NCBI RefSeq assembly: GCF_937129435.1
Contig: NZ_CAKZNF010000004.1
Location: forward strand, 1-64,000
Reading direction: 5' to 3'
DNA from: an uncultured Parasphingopyxis sp.
Lineage (GTDB): Bacteria; Pseudomonadota; Alphaproteobacteria; Sphingomonadales; Sphingomonadaceae
DNA: 64,000 nt
Made by a program: the position numbers and the translations under genes. Shown here piece after piece: positions 36,093-45,327 of the stretch. Position 1 is the stretch's first letter, and each line of letters starts with the position of its first letter. The notes under the pieces were generated by a model. The model was given only the letters and a program-made list of their open reading frames with translations, had not been told where the DNA came from and did not search any database.

Positions 36093-36896
36093 ATGGACCC
36101 GAACCGTCCCATCCTCTTCCTCGATCCCGGCGTCGGCGGACTGTCGATCCTCGAGCCGGTTCGCGCACTGCTTCCGAATGCACCGCTCGTCTATGCCATG
36201 GACCGCGCCGGCTATCCCTATGGCGAAAAGAGCGAGGCGGAGCTGACGGCGCGAGTCCCTGCGCTGCTCGGGCGGCTGGCCGAGCATGTAAACGCCCGGC
36301 TGATCGTCATTGCCTGCAACACGGCGTCGGTGATCGCGCTCGATCCGGTGCGCGCGGCGCTCGACCTGCCGATCGTCGGGACGGTCCCGGCGATCAAGCC
36401 CGCCGCGGAGCAATCGAAGACGCGCGTCATCGGCGTGCTCGGGACGCGCGCTACCGTGCGCCAGCCCTATGTCGACAATCTGAGCCGCGAATTCGCAGGC
36501 GACTGCACAGTCATCCGCCATGGCAGCCATCGCCTCGTCGATCTCGCCGAGCGCCATCTGCGCGGCGAGCCGACGGATCGGTCTGACTACGAGGCGGTGC
36601 TGGCCGGCCTGTTCGATCAACCCGATGGCCATCGGATCGACACCATCGTCCTCGCCTGCACCCATTTTCCGCTCGTCGAAAAGCAACTCGCCGAAGCCGC
36701 GGGACGCCCCGTCACCTTCCTTCACGGCGGCGAGGGAATCGCCCGCCGCGTCGCGCATCTGACCGGCGGGCAGCCCTGGCCGGACGCCGCACCGCCGGGC
36801 CGCGCGGTCATCATCCCGGACGGCAGCGACCTCGCCCCCCTCGAACCCGGCCTTGCCCGCTACGGAATTACTCAGATCGAGATTTTGCGTCGCTAG
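36093..36896 (+). CDS. murI: Glutamate racemase
   Basis: The protein is about 267 residues and supplies D-glutamate for peptidoglycan. The two catalytic cysteines are present in ARLIVIACNTASVIAL and TIVLACTHFPLVEKQ. The N-terminal motif reads FLDPGVGGLSIL, with Pro where family members usually have Ser (DSGVGG). PYGEKS is also present. The ATG at 36093 is the best start because the region upstream lacks conserved sequence. It is divergent from plsY. Confidence 0.92.
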   Translation: MDPNRPILFLDPGVGGLSILEPVRALLPNAPLVYAMDRAGYPYGEKSEAELTARVPALLGRLAEHVNARLIVIACNTASVIALDPVRAALDLPIVGTVPAIKPAAEQSKTRVIGVLGTRATVRQPYVDNLSREFAGDCTVIRHGSHRLVDLAERHLRGEPTDRSDYEAVLAGLFDQPDGHRIDTIVLACTHFPLVEKQLAEAAGRPVTFLHGGEGIARRVAHLTGGQPWPDAAPPGRAVIIPDGSDLAPLEPGLARYGITQIEILRR

Positions 36897-36971
36897 TTGC
36901 GAGTCGTTTTCGCTGGAAATGGCCGATTTCAGCCATTACATGGGCCGCAAGCCGCCATCGGGGGATGAATT

Positions 36972-38186
36972 TTGGACTATCAACGCGTCTTTTCGAAAGC
37001 GATCGAGCGCCTTCACGAAGAGGGCCGCTACCGCGTGTTCATCGACATATTGCGCAACAAGGGCGCCTTCCCCAATGCCCGCTGTTTCGCCGGTCACAAC
37101 GGTCCCAAGCCGATCACCGTGTGGTGCTCGAACGATTATCTCTCGATGGGTCAACATCCCAAGGTCGTCGAGGCGATGGAAGAGGCGCTGCACGATGTCG
37201 GTGCCGGATCGGGCGGCACGCGCAATATCGGCGGCAACACCCATTATCATATCGAGCTCGAAAACGAGCTGGCCGACCTGCACGGCAAGGAGAGCGCGCT
37301 GCTCTTCACGAGCGGCTATATCTCGAACGAGGCGACGCTTTCGACGCTCGCTAAAATCTTGCCCGGCTGCGCCATCTATTCGGACGAGCTGAACCATGCC
37401 TCGATGATCGCCGGCATCCGCAATGCGGGTTGCGAGAAGCACGTATGGCGGCACAACGATCTCGATCATCTCGAAGAGCTGCTCGCTGCGGCGGATCCGG
37501 AGCAGCCCAAGGTCATCGCTTTCGAAAGCGTCTATTCGATGGACGGCGATATCGCGCCGATTGCCGCGATCTGCGACCTTGCCGACAAGTATAACGCGCT
37601 CACCTATTGCGATGAGGTCCACGCCGTCGGCATGTACGGCCCGCGCGGCGGCGGCATCACCGATCGCGATGAGGTCGCCGACCGGGTGACGATCATCGAA
37701 GGGACGCTGGCCAAGGCGATCGGCGTGATGGGCGGCTATATCACGGCCGACAAGATGATCGTCGACGTCATCCGCAGCTATGCGCCGGGTTTCATCTTCA
37801 CCACCAGCCTGTCGCCGGTCCTCGTGGCCGGCGCGTTGGCCAGCGTGAAGCATCTCAAAGCCTCGTGCGAAGAGCGCGACGCGCAGCAGCAATCGGCCTC
37901 GCTCCTGAAAGCCATGTTCTCCGAAGCGGGTCTGCCGGTGATGGATTCGACCACGCACATCGTGCCGCTGATGGTCGGCGATCCGGTCAAGGCCAAGCGG
38001 ATCAGCGATATCCTGCTCGCCGAATACGGCGTCTATGTGCAGCCGATCAACTACCCCACCGTCCCGCGCGGTACCGAGCGGCTTCGCTTCACGCCGGGGC
38101 CGACGCACACGCCCGAAATGATGCGCGAGCTGACCGGTGCGCTGCTGGAAATCTGGGACCGGCTGGAGCTGCGAAAGGCGGCCTGA
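36972..38186 (+). CDS. hemA: 5-aminolevulinate synthase
   Basis: This 404-residue PLP enzyme condenses glycine with succinyl-CoA, the first step of the C4 (Shemin) haem pathway typical of alphaproteobacteria. It begins [20 protein letters not shown]. It carries [39 protein letters not shown], the PLP-binding Asp/His segment [12 protein letters not shown] and the Schiff-base Lys in [17 protein letters not shown]. The start is a TTG at 36972 after GGGGGA; no ATG is in frame nearby. Confidence 0.96.
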   Translation: MDYQRVFSKAIERLHEEGRYRVFIDILRNKGAFPNARCFAGHNGPKPITVWCSNDYLSMGQHPKVVEAMEEALHDVGAGSGGTRNIGGNTHYHIELENELADLHGKESALLFTSGYISNEATLSTLAKILPGCAIYSDELNHASMIAGIRNAGCEKHVWRHNDLDHLEELLAAADPEQPKVIAFESVYSMDGDIAPIAAICDLADKYNALTYCDEVHAVGMYGPRGGGITDRDEVADRVTIIEGTLAKAIGVMGGYITADKMIVDVIRSYAPGFIFTTSLSPVLVAGALASVKHLKASCEERDAQQQSASLLKAMFSEAGLPVMDSTTHIVPLMVGDPVKAKRISDILLAEYGVYVQPINYPTVPRGTERLRFTPGPTHTPEMMRELTGALLEIWDRLELRKAA

Positions 38187-38188
38187 GC

Positions 38189-38467
38189 GTGACGCAACCG
38201 GCCTCGCCCGACTTCCGTCACAAGACGCCGTCCGATCTTCGCGCGGTGCTCGACGCCAACGCGCAGCTTGAGACCAAATGGAAAGACCTGACCTCATTGG
38301 GACGCAATGAGTGGATCTGCTGGATCACTTCCGCGAAGAAGCAGGAAACGCGCGACAAACGCCTGGGGCGGCTTCAGGAAGAGGTTCTCGACGGAAAACG
38401 CCGCCCCTGCTGCTGGCCCGGCTGTCCGCACCGCCGCGAATCGGCGCAGAAATATTTCGATCGCTGA
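38189..38467 (+). CDS. YdeI/OmpD-associated family C-terminal-domain protein
   Basis: A 92-residue protein with the OmdA-like signature: LEAxF-type helix (DLRAVLDANAQLETKWKDL), then NEWICWITSAKKQETRDKRL. A C-terminal cysteine/histidine cluster follows (PCCWPGCPHR) that could bind a metal. The family is of unknown function. The start is a GTG just after the hemA stop, so the genes are probably co-transcribed. Confidence 0.7.
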   Translation: MTQPASPDFRHKTPSDLRAVLDANAQLETKWKDLTSLGRNEWICWITSAKKQETRDKRLGRLQEEVLDGKRRPCCWPGCPHRRESAQKYFDR

Positions 38468-38473
38468 GCGACG

Positions 38474-39307
38474 CTAGTCCGCCGCGCGCTCCAGATAAGG
38501 CATCACCGGAACAAGATCATAGCCCGGCGCTTCGCGTGCCAACTGTCGCAGCCAATAGCCATGGCCCGATCCCACGATGACGAGCACGCGGTCTCCCGGC
38601 TCGGCGATCAGGCCGAGCTTTGCGAACATCTTTGCGTTGCGCATATACCAATAGGCGTTGATTTCGGCGCCGGGCTGGTCGTCGGCATCGCCGAATTGCA
38701 GCATGCCATAATATGTACGCCGGTGCATTTCATCGTTCTGCGGGCTGTTGTGCACGATCAGCGAGCGGGCGATCGACTGCGTCGCTTGCCGTTCCTGCTC
38801 CCGCTCCGCCATCGCCCGCACCTCGTCGAAGATGGCATCGAGCCGCTCCCCGGCGCCATGGTCGTCCGCCCATTGCCGGACCCGGCCGAAGGGGAAATAG
38901 TCGGGCTCCCCCTCCCCGCCCTGCTCGTCGAATCCATAGACGTTTTCGTGGCCGAGACGATGTGCGAGCCGGTAGCCGATCTGGACGGTCTCGTTGCGAT
39001 TCTCCGCCAGCATGGCGGGGGTGAAGCTGCGATAGTTTTCGTCGATGAAATCGGGCCCGGCGCTTTCGCGTTCGACGAGGATACGCGTGGGGCGCCATTC
39101 GGCCAGGGCGGCGGAAAGCGCTTCGAGTTCGGCCTGGCGCTGCGGGGTCGTCACGTCGTCGACCTCGATATTGACCACGTCCCGGCCCGGGTTCGCGAAA
39201 TGGTATACGCCAAGAATCATTACCTCGACCGGCTCGGCAGGCTTTTGGGCAGCCACGCCGGACAGGGGCGACAAGATGAGGGCGGCAATGAGGGATAATC
39301 TCTTCAT
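38474..39307 (-). CDS. DUF5694 family exported protein (TraB/TIKI-like)
   Basis: This 277-residue protein has a signal peptide (LSLIAALILSPLSGVAAQ). The family pattern follows: EVMILGVYHFANPGRDVVNI, RPTRILVERESAG, IGYRLAHRLGHENVYGFDEQ and a C-terminal VIVGSGHGYWLRQL. The HFxNP and GSGHG histidines resemble metal-binding positions of the TraB/TIKI hydrolase superfamily. The substrate is unknown, and it probably acts in the periplasm. It converges on the YdeI-like gene with only 6 bp between stops. Confidence 0.75.
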   Translation of the reverse strand: MKRLSLIAALILSPLSGVAAQKPAEPVEVMILGVYHFANPGRDVVNIEVDDVTTPQRQAELEALSAALAEWRPTRILVERESAGPDFIDENYRSFTPAMLAENRNETVQIGYRLAHRLGHENVYGFDEQGGEGEPDYFPFGRVRQWADDHGAGERLDAIFDEVRAMAEREQERQATQSIARSLIVHNSPQNDEMHRRTYYGMLQFGDADDQPGAEINAYWYMRNAKMFAKLGLIAEPGDRVLVIVGSGHGYWLRQLAREAPGYDLVPVMPYLERAAD

Positions 39308-39452
39308 GACGGGCTCCGCATGTGTATTGCCCCGTTAATACACCCGGTCGTTCGCACTGCAAGGGCCGACATAATCACCACCCGTTGTGCATTGCGGTGG
39401 CGCTCGAAGGCGAAAGCCACTAGATAGCGCCCGAACCGCCGGAGGAGCTGCC

Positions 39453-39905
39453 ATGCGTATCGCCATTGCATCCGACCACGCCGCCATCGAACTCAAGGCG
39501 ACGCTCGTCGACTGGCTGGCCGAACAGGGCCACGATGTCGACGATCTCGGCCCGCATTCCGCCGAATCGGTCGATTATCCGGACTATGGCTACAAGCTCG
39601 CCGATTATGTCGGCGAGGGTCACGCCGAATATGGCGTGGCGCTATGCGGATCGGGCATCGGCATCTCCATGGCCGTCAATCGCCATCTGGGTTGCCGCTG
39701 CGCGCTCGTTTCGGACAATTTTTCGGCCCGGCTTGCGCGCGAGCATAACGATGCCAATGTCATCGCCATGGGCGCGCGACTGATCGGCGTCGAGACGGCG
39801 AAGGACTGCCTCTCGGCCTTTCTCTCCACACCTTTCGGCGGCGAGCGTCACGCCCGCCGCGTCGGCAAACTTTCCAACCCCGTTTCCTCCAAGGAGCTTG
39901 CATGA
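39453..39905 (+). CDS. rpiB: Ribose-5-phosphate isomerase B
   Basis: The 150-residue RpiB/LacAB-type enzyme interconverts ribose 5-phosphate and ribulose 5-phosphate. It begins [15 protein letters not shown] and contains [13 protein letters not shown], the active-site Cys motif [16 protein letters not shown] and [28 protein letters not shown] lies just upstream of the ATG. Its stop overlaps glyA by 4 bp, the first step of the rpiB-glyA-nrdR-trmJ operon. Confidence 0.95.
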   Translation: MRIAIASDHAAIELKATLVDWLAEQGHDVDDLGPHSAESVDYPDYGYKLADYVGEGHAEYGVALCGSGIGISMAVNRHLGCRCALVSDNFSARLAREHNDANVIAMGARLIGVETAKDCLSAFLSTPFGGERHARRVGKLSNPVSSKELA

Positions 39906-41215
39906 GCACCGACCCCAAAGCCCTTTCAGATGTCCAGCCGGACGGCTTTTTCAGCGACCATGTCGCTACGAGCGACAGCGCCGTCGCCGATGCGATGGCG
40001 GCCGAGCTGAAACGCCAGCAGACGCAGATCGAACTCATCGCTTCGGAAAACATCGTGTCGCAGGCCGTGCTCGAAGCGCAGGGATCGGTCTTCACCAACA
40101 AATATGCCGAAGGCTATCCCGGCCGCCGCTATTATCAGGGCTGCGCGCCGTCGGACGGCGTCGAGACACTGGCGATCGAGCGGGCGAAGGAACTGTTCGG
40201 CTGCGGCTTTGCCAATGTCCAGCCGCATTCGGGCGCGCAGGCGAACGGCGCGGTGATGCTGGCGCTCGTCAAGCCCGGCGACACGATCCTGGGCATGAGC
40301 CTCGATGCAGGCGGGCACCTGACGCACGGCGCCAAGCCGGCGCAATCGGGCAAGTGGTTCAATGCGATCCAGTATGGCGTTAACGAGGACGATCACCTGA
40401 TCAACTTCGACGAAGTCGAGGCGCTGGCGAAGGAGCACCAGCCCAAGCTGATCATTGCCGGGGGGTCCGCCTATCCGCGGCACATCGATTTCGCGTGCTT
40501 CCGTGAGATCGCCGACATGGTCGGCGCGTATCTCATGGTCGATATGGCGCATTTCGCTGGACTGGTCGCGGCGGGCGAGCACCCCTCCCCCTTCGGCCAC
40601 GCACATGTCGTGACGACGACGACGCACAAGACGTTGCGCGGCCCGCGCGGCGGCATGGTGCTGACCGATGACGAGACCATCGCCAAGAAGATCAATTCCG
40701 CCGTCTTCCCGGGTCTCCAGGGCGGTCCGCTGATGCACGTCATCGCGGCCAAGGCCGTGGCGTTCGGCGAGGCGCTACGCCCCGAGTTCAAGGGCTATGC
40801 AAAGGCGGTGATCGAAAACGCCAAGGTGCTCGCCAGCCGCTTGCAGGAGCGCGGTTGCGACGTGGTCGCGGGCGGCACCGACACGCATCTGGCGCTGATC
40901 GACCTGCGCCCGCTTGGCGTGACCGGACGAGATGCCGACGAAGCACTCGAACGCGCTGGCATCACCTGCAACAAGAACGGCGTTCCCTTCGATCCGCTGC
41001 CGCCGGCCAAGACCAGCGGCATCCGCGTCGGATCCCCCGCCGGCACAACGCGCGGCTTCGGCCCGGCCGAATTCCGCGAGATCGGCGATCTCGTCGCCGA
41101 CGTGCTCGACGGGCTTCGCGACAAGGGCGAGGAAGGCGATCCCGCAGTCGAGGCCGATGTGCGGACGCGCGTCGAGGCGCTGTGCGCGCGCTTCCCCATC
41201 TATCCGGGGCGTTAG
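39902..41215 (+). CDS. glyA: Serine hydroxymethyltransferase
   Basis: This 437-residue PLP enzyme converts serine and tetrahydrofolate to glycine and methylene-tetrahydrofolate. Family signatures include [54 protein letters not shown] and the PLP Lys in [17 protein letters not shown]. The C-terminal domain is complete ([14 protein letters not shown]). Length is normal. Its product glycine is also the substrate of the nearby hemA enzyme. Confidence 0.97.
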   Translation: MSTDPKALSDVQPDGFFSDHVATSDSAVADAMAAELKRQQTQIELIASENIVSQAVLEAQGSVFTNKYAEGYPGRRYYQGCAPSDGVETLAIERAKELFGCGFANVQPHSGAQANGAVMLALVKPGDTILGMSLDAGGHLTHGAKPAQSGKWFNAIQYGVNEDDHLINFDEVEALAKEHQPKLIIAGGSAYPRHIDFACFREIADMVGAYLMVDMAHFAGLVAAGEHPSPFGHAHVVTTTTHKTLRGPRGGMVLTDDETIAKKINSAVFPGLQGGPLMHVIAAKAVAFGEALRPEFKGYAKAVIENAKVLASRLQERGCDVVAGGTDTHLALIDLRPLGVTGRDADEALERAGITCNKNGVPFDPLPPAKTSGIRVGSPAGTTRGFGPAEFREIGDLVADVLDGLRDKGEEGDPAVEADVRTRVEALCARFPIYPGR

Positions 41216-41259
41216 TGCGTTGAGGCGCATCGGCACCGGCCCGAATCTAGGAAACAGTA

Positions 41260-41721
41260 ATGCGCTGTCCCTTCTGCGCCCATGATTCGAGCCAGGTAAA
41301 GGACAGCCGCCCGACAGAGGACGGCGCGACGATCCGGCGGCGGCGGCAATGCGAGGGCTGCGGCGCGCGCTTCACGACCTTCGAGCGGATACAGTTACGC
41401 GAACTGACCGTGCTCAAGAGCCGCGAACGGCGCGAGCCGTTCGACCGCGACAAGCTGCACCTGTCGGTCTCGCTCGCCTGCCGCAAGCGCGGGGTCGAGC
41501 TCGAGCAAATCGACCAGCTGGTCTCGGGAATTCAACGGCAATTGGAGACGAGCGGCGAAAGCGAGGTCCAGTCGAAACGGATAGGCGAGATGGTGATGGA
41601 AGGGCTGCAGCAGCTCGACAGCGTCGCCTATATCCGCTTTGCGAGTGTCTATAAGGATTTCACCGAGGCCAAGGATTTCCAGGACTTTGCGGGCACGGTG
41701 AAGGACCTTTTCGACGAATGA
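41260..41721 (+). CDS. nrdR: Transcriptional repressor NrdR
   Basis: The 153-residue protein has an N-terminal zinc ribbon ([19 protein letters not shown] ... [12 protein letters not shown]) and an ATP-cone domain ([19 protein letters not shown]). NrdR senses ATP/dATP and represses ribonucleotide reductase genes. Zn ligands are four Cys, all present. The stop overlaps the trmJ ATG (ATGA). Confidence 0.97.
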   Translation: MRCPFCAHDSSQVKDSRPTEDGATIRRRRQCEGCGARFTTFERIQLRELTVLKSRERREPFDRDKLHLSVSLACRKRGVELEQIDQLVSGIQRQLETSGESEVQSKRIGEMVMEGLQQLDSVAYIRFASVYKDFTEAKDFQDFAGTVKDLFDE

Positions 41722-42431
41722 CCGCCCCTCCCCCCGCCATCGTGCTCGTCAGACCGCAACTGGGCGAAAATATCGGCAAGGCGGCGCGCGCCATGCTCAA
41801 TTTCGGGCTGACCGACATGCGCTTGGTCGCCCCGCGCGACGGCTGGCCCAACCCTGCGGCACTGCCGGCGGCATCGGGCGCCGATGGCGTGATCGAAGGC
41901 GCGCAAATCTTCGACACGCTGTCCGAAGCCGTTGCGGACTGCGCGCAGGTCTTCGCAACGACGGTCCGCAAACGCGGCGTGCCGAAACCCGTACTCTCTC
42001 CGGCGGAAGCGGCACGAACCATCCATGGCAGCGGTGCGCAGACGGCCATCCTCTTCGGCCCCGAACGCTCCGGCCTCGATGCCGAGGATGTAGCGCTCGC
42101 CCGGGCCATCGTGACCGTGCCCGTCAATCCGGAATTCAGTTCGCTCAACCTTGCGCAGGCGGTGATCCTGCTTGCCTATGAATGGTCGCGTGGGGCGGAC
42201 CTTGCCGTCCCGACAGAAACGGACATGCTGCCTCCTGCTCCTCAGGCCGAACTGGATGGCTTGGTGACGCATCTTGAATCCGCACTTGAATCGACGGGAT
42301 ATTACTATCCGCCCGATCGAACTCCGACGACGAAGCGGACGTTGCGTTCGATCCTGACCAAGCCGGGATGGACCACACCGGAGATCCAGGCGATGCGCGG
42401 TGTCGTTTCGGCGTTGCAGAAACGCCGGTAG
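41718..42431 (+). CDS. trmJ: tRNA (cytidine/uridine-2'-O-)-methyltransferase TrmJ-like
   Basis: This 237-residue SPOUT enzyme has motif 1 [20 protein letters not shown], motif 2 [16 protein letters not shown] and motif 3 [23 protein letters not shown], characteristic of TrmJ, which 2'-O-methylates position 32 of tRNAs. The C-terminal helical extension ends [13 protein letters not shown]. It closes the rpiB-glyA-nrdR operon. Confidence 0.9.
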   Translation: MTAPPPAIVLVRPQLGENIGKAARAMLNFGLTDMRLVAPRDGWPNPAALPAASGADGVIEGAQIFDTLSEAVADCAQVFATTVRKRGVPKPVLSPAEAARTIHGSGAQTAILFGPERSGLDAEDVALARAIVTVPVNPEFSSLNLAQAVILLAYEWSRGADLAVPTETDMLPPAPQAELDGLVTHLESALESTGYYYPPDRTPTTKRTLRSILTKPGWTTPEIQAMRGVVSALQKRR

Positions 42432-42550
42432 CTCACGGGGCGCGAGCTGTTATTCATCGAAAATACAGCCAAGATGCGACATAAACGTTGCGAACGGCTT
42501 GCATCTTACGATATTGCAGGTGCGAACACGTGTAACCCCGGGAGAAATCA

Positions 42551-42826
42551 ATGCGTATCTTCAAATTTGCCATGCTCGCCGCAGCCGCGACCATGATCGC
42601 CGCCGCGCCTGCCAGTGCCCAGTCCAATTCCTCCAATGACAGCGCCGATGCGGGTGAAACCAATGCTGCCAACCGTATTGTCTGCCGCCGTTTTCCGCCG
42701 CCCACCGGTACTCGAATCGGCCCGCGTCGTGTCTGCAAGACGCAGCATGAGTGGGACATCATCGACCAGGAAACGCGCGACGTAATGGAAAATGTCGGCA
42801 ACCGCAGCCGGGTCGGCAACGAATAA
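42551..42826 (+). CDS. Small exported protein, C-x16-C family, paralog 1
   Basis: This is a 91-residue protein with a signal peptide (FKFAMLAAAATMIAAAPASA), a short acidic/Asn-rich stretch and the shared core: NRIVCRRFPPPTGTRIG, then PRRVCKTQHEWDIID. The two cysteines are exactly 16 residues apart, as in the three following genes. It ends ENVGNRSRVGNE. I infer a periplasmic protein with one disulfide. No function is known to me. A GGGAG precedes the ATG and a strong terminator follows the stop, so it is probably expressed alone. Confidence 0.75.
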   Translation: MRIFKFAMLAAAATMIAAAPASAQSNSSNDSADAGETNAANRIVCRRFPPPTGTRIGPRRVCKTQHEWDIIDQETRDVMENVGNRSRVGNE

Positions 42827-42854
42827 TCCACCTGCAAATTCGCGGTAGAGATTG

Positions 42855-42896
42855 ATCCCGGACCGGCAACAGTCGGTTCGGGATTTTCTCTTTTTG
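42855..42896 (+). terminator. Rho-independent terminator after paralog 1
   Basis: ATCCCGGACCG (42855-42865) pairs with CGGTTCGGGAT (42874-42884) through an 11-bp stem with one G-T pair and an 8-nt loop, followed by TTTCTCTTTTT. Confidence 0.85.
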
Positions 42897-42957
42897 GCAT
42901 AATGTGATACCATCGCGACCCATGGCCGGAAGGACCTGTCCCACAATGGGGTCGACG

Positions 42958-43266
42958 ATGACCAGATATTTTCTCGTGCTCGCCGCTTTTGCGACTTTGG
43001 CAGCCGCAGCGCCCGGATCGGCATTTCAGAGCGCAGACGAGGACTCCGACGGCGTCGAAACCAATAGCGCTACCGAGATTGTCTGCCGCCAGCCACCTCC
43101 ACCGGCCGGTTCGCGGATACGCCCTCGGCGCATCTGCAAGACGCAGGCCGAGTGGGATCGCATCGCCGATGATTCGCGCGAGGCTTTGCGCGACGCACAC
43201 AATGCCAATAGTTTCGCCAATGGTGGCGCCCCGCAATGCACGGGCGGCGGCATGGGGAATTGCTGA
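42958..43266 (+). CDS. Small exported protein, C-x16-C family, paralog 2
   Basis: A 102-residue protein with a signal peptide (TRYFLVLAAFATLAAAAPGSA). The core EIVCRQPPPPAGSRIR-PRRICKTQAEWDRIADD has the same C-x16-C spacing as its neighbours. It differs by an extra C-terminal tail with two more cysteines (CTGGGMGNC), which could form a second disulfide. The next paralog begins 36 bp after the stop behind GGGAGG, so paralogs 2-4 may form one transcript. Function unknown. Confidence 0.75.
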   Translation: MTRYFLVLAAFATLAAAAPGSAFQSADEDSDGVETNSATEIVCRQPPPPAGSRIRPRRICKTQAEWDRIADDSREALRDAHNANSFANGGAPQCTGGGMGNC

Positions 43267-43302
43267 TCACAGGATTAACGCAACGTATCGGGAGGAAGTG
43301 AG

Positions 43303-43614
43303 ATGAATATTCGAATTACCACATTGGGGATCATGGCGACAATCGCCATCGCCGCACCCGCCTATGCCTTTCAATCCGATGTCGGGTCCGGCGCAGAAGA
43401 AGCGGACGTGACTTCTGCTACACGGGTCATCTGCCGGGAGGCCGCGCCGCCGACAGGTTCGCGAATCCGCCCGCGCCGCATCTGCAAGACCGAAGCCGAA
43501 TGGGGTCGTCTCGACGACGAGGTCGACCGGACGATGTGGAACGAGCGACTGGGCAATCGCATGTATAATGAGGGTGCCGGCACCGGCTGCGGAGCGCTGA
43601 ACCGCGGCTGCTGA
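43303..43614 (+). CDS. Small exported protein, C-x16-C family, paralog 3
   Basis: A 103-residue protein with signal peptide ITTLGIMATIAIAAPAYA and core ATRVICREAAPPTGSRIR-PRRICKTEAEWGRLDDE. It shares the C-x16-C spacing, and its tail carries two cysteines (GCGALNRGC) as in paralog 2, suggesting these two are the closest pair. GGGAGG lies 8-9 nt before the ATG. Function unknown. Confidence 0.75.
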   Translation: MNIRITTLGIMATIAIAAPAYAFQSDVGSGAEEADVTSATRVICREAAPPTGSRIRPRRICKTEAEWGRLDDEVDRTMWNERLGNRMYNEGAGTGCGALNRGC

Positions 43615-43664
43615 CATGCGCGACAGTCGCCGCACGGCCCGCATTTTTGAAGGAGAGAGAGGCA

Positions 43665-43979
43665 ATGTCTTTTGTCGGAACCGCCCTGTTAGTGTCGGCC
43701 GCATTGGCTGCGGCGAACACCGAACCAGCCGATGTCTTGTCGGATGAGCCTGTCGAAGAACAGGCCACCGAGACGGCCCAAGCGGATGATACCGCTGAAG
43801 GAAACTGGGAGCCGACAGCGGCGACCCGGATCGTCTGTCGCAGCCTGCCAGCCCGTGTGGGCAGCAGAATCGGTACGCGACGCGTCTGCGCAACGCAGAT
43901 GCAGTGGGACCGCTGGCGTCAGGAAAACCGCGATGTGCTCGAAAACGCAGGTGTCCGGAGCCGGGTCGGCGCTCGTTAA
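43665..43979 (+). CDS. Small exported protein, C-x16-C family, paralog 4
   Basis: A 104-residue protein with a shorter N-terminal hydrophobic stretch (SFVGTALLVSAALAAANTE), a longer acidic linker (DEPVEEQATETAQADD) and core ATRIVCRSLPARVGSRIG-TRRVCATQMQWDRW. The end RDVLENAGVRSRVGAR resembles the end of paralog 1. It is the most diverged of the four in its Pro-rich segment but keeps C-x16-C. AAGGAGAGAG precedes the ATG. Function unknown. Confidence 0.72.
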   Translation: MSFVGTALLVSAALAAANTEPADVLSDEPVEEQATETAQADDTAEGNWEPTAATRIVCRSLPARVGSRIGTRRVCATQMQWDRWRQENRDVLENAGVRSRVGAR

Positions 43980-44202
43980 GCTCGCCCTCGCCGCATTTTG
44001 AGAAACTCACAACTCGGTCTGTCTGAGCCTTTTGCAGTATGTCGCGCTGAAAGAGCCCGGCATGGCTTGACTTTCCGTCGCGCAGCCGCCATCTGCCCGC
44101 CTTCGCAATTGGCCCCGCACCCCGGTGAAGCGGTGGCCGCGCCCGGCTTTCGAGCCAGGTGGTGCGTTCCGGGAACAGAAACAAGCAAATTGGAGACGAC
44201 GC

Positions 44203-44817
44203 ATGTCGAAGCGCCAGAGCGCCAAGTATAAACTCGATCGCCGCATGGGCGAGAATATCTGGGGTCGCCCGAAAAGCCCCGTCAACCGCCGCGAATACGG
44301 CCCCGGTCAGCACGGACAGCGCCGCAAGGGCAAGCTTTCCGACTTCGGCGTGCAGCTGCGCGCGAAGCAGAAGCTGAAGGGCTATTACGGCGACATCACC
44401 GAAAAGCAGTTCCGCGCCTGCTACACCGAAGCCAGCAAGATGAAGGGCGATACGTCGCAGAACCTCATCGGCCTGCTCGAACAGCGGCTCGACATGATCG
44501 TCTATCGCGCCAAGTTCGCGCCAACGATCTTCGCCGCACGCCAGCTCGTCAATCACGGCCATGTCCGCGTCGACGGCGTAAAGTGCAACATTCCCTCGCG
44601 CCGCATCAAGCCGGGCGAAGAGATCACGCTGCGCGCCAAGGCGCAGGAAATGGCGCTGGTCCTCGAAGCCCAAAGCCTGACCGAACGCGAAATCCCCGAC
44701 TATGTGTCGCCCGACGGAACGAGCAAGGTCGTCTTCACCCGCGTTCCCACGCTGGACGAGGTCCCCTACCCCGTTCGCATGGAACCGAACCTCGTCGTCG
44801 AATTCTATTCGCGCTAG
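44203..44817 (+). CDS. rpsD: 30S ribosomal protein S4
   Basis: This 204-residue protein begins [20 protein letters not shown]. It carries the S4 RNA-binding domain ([40 protein letters not shown]) and ends [10 protein letters not shown], standard for S4, which nucleates small-subunit assembly and in many bacteria autoregulates its mRNA. It is monocistronic here. The 223-bp gap upstream contains a TTGACT at 44067-44072 but no convincing -10. A strong terminator follows. Confidence 0.97.
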   Translation: MSKRQSAKYKLDRRMGENIWGRPKSPVNRREYGPGQHGQRRKGKLSDFGVQLRAKQKLKGYYGDITEKQFRACYTEASKMKGDTSQNLIGLLEQRLDMIVYRAKFAPTIFAARQLVNHGHVRVDGVKCNIPSRRIKPGEEITLRAKAQEMALVLEAQSLTEREIPDYVSPDGTSKVVFTRVPTLDEVPYPVRMEPNLVVEFYSR

Positions 44818-44838
44818 ACTTCGCGAATACCGAACCGA

Positions 44839-44868
44839 AAAGGGCGGCCGCTGTGCCGCCCTTTTTTG
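44839..44868 (+). terminator. Rho-independent terminator of rpsD
   Basis: GGGCGGC (44842-44848) pairs with GCCGCCC (44855-44861) around a 6-nt loop, followed by TTTTTT and preceded by AAA. Confidence 0.92.
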
Positions 44869-44919
44869 TTGGCGATACTTCCCAGAGCGCCGACCGAAAC
44901 GATCTGCTATCGGCCTGCG

Positions 44920-45303
44920 ATGGACAAGCGTCTCGGCATCCGCATTTTCTGGCTTTGCTTGGGCCTGCTCTGCGTTGGCCTGGCGCTGCTGGGTGCCGTG
45001 CTGCCGCTACTACCGACTACACCCTTCGCCCTGCTCGCAGCGTATGCCTTCGCGCAGTCCTCACCCCGGCTATCACGCTGGATCGAGAATCATCGCCTGT
45101 TCGGCCCGCTGATCCATAACTGGCGACGGCATGGCGCGATCAGCCGGCGCGCGAAAATCGCCGCGATGATCGTCATTGCCGCGACGCCGCTGATCAGCAT
45201 CGCGCTGGGATGGCCGATCTGGATTGTCGGCGTTCAGCTCGTCGTTCTCGGCATCGTCAGCATTTTCATCCTGACGCGGCCGGATGTGCCGAGAGAGCAC
45301 TAA
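44920..45303 (+). CDS. YbaN/DUF454 family inner-membrane protein
   Basis: The 127-residue protein matches DUF454: FWLCLGLLCVGLALLGAVLP followed by LLPTTPFALLAAYAFAQSSP, then RWIENHRLFGPLIHNWRRHG and ISRRAKIAAM, with two more membrane helices. Function is unknown. The ATG at 44920 was chosen as the first before conserved sequence. Confidence 0.88.
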   Translation: MDKRLGIRIFWLCLGLLCVGLALLGAVLPLLPTTPFALLAAYAFAQSSPRLSRWIENHRLFGPLIHNWRRHGAISRRAKIAAMIVIAATPLISIALGWPIWIVGVQLVVLGIVSIFILTRPDVPREH

Positions 45304-45327
45304 AGACGACACAAGCCCTGCGGCCTG

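Noticed and set aside
44067-44095. TTGACT with CATCTG at 17 bp as the rpsD promoter
   Set aside because: The -10 match is too weak to annotate as a feature without transcript data.
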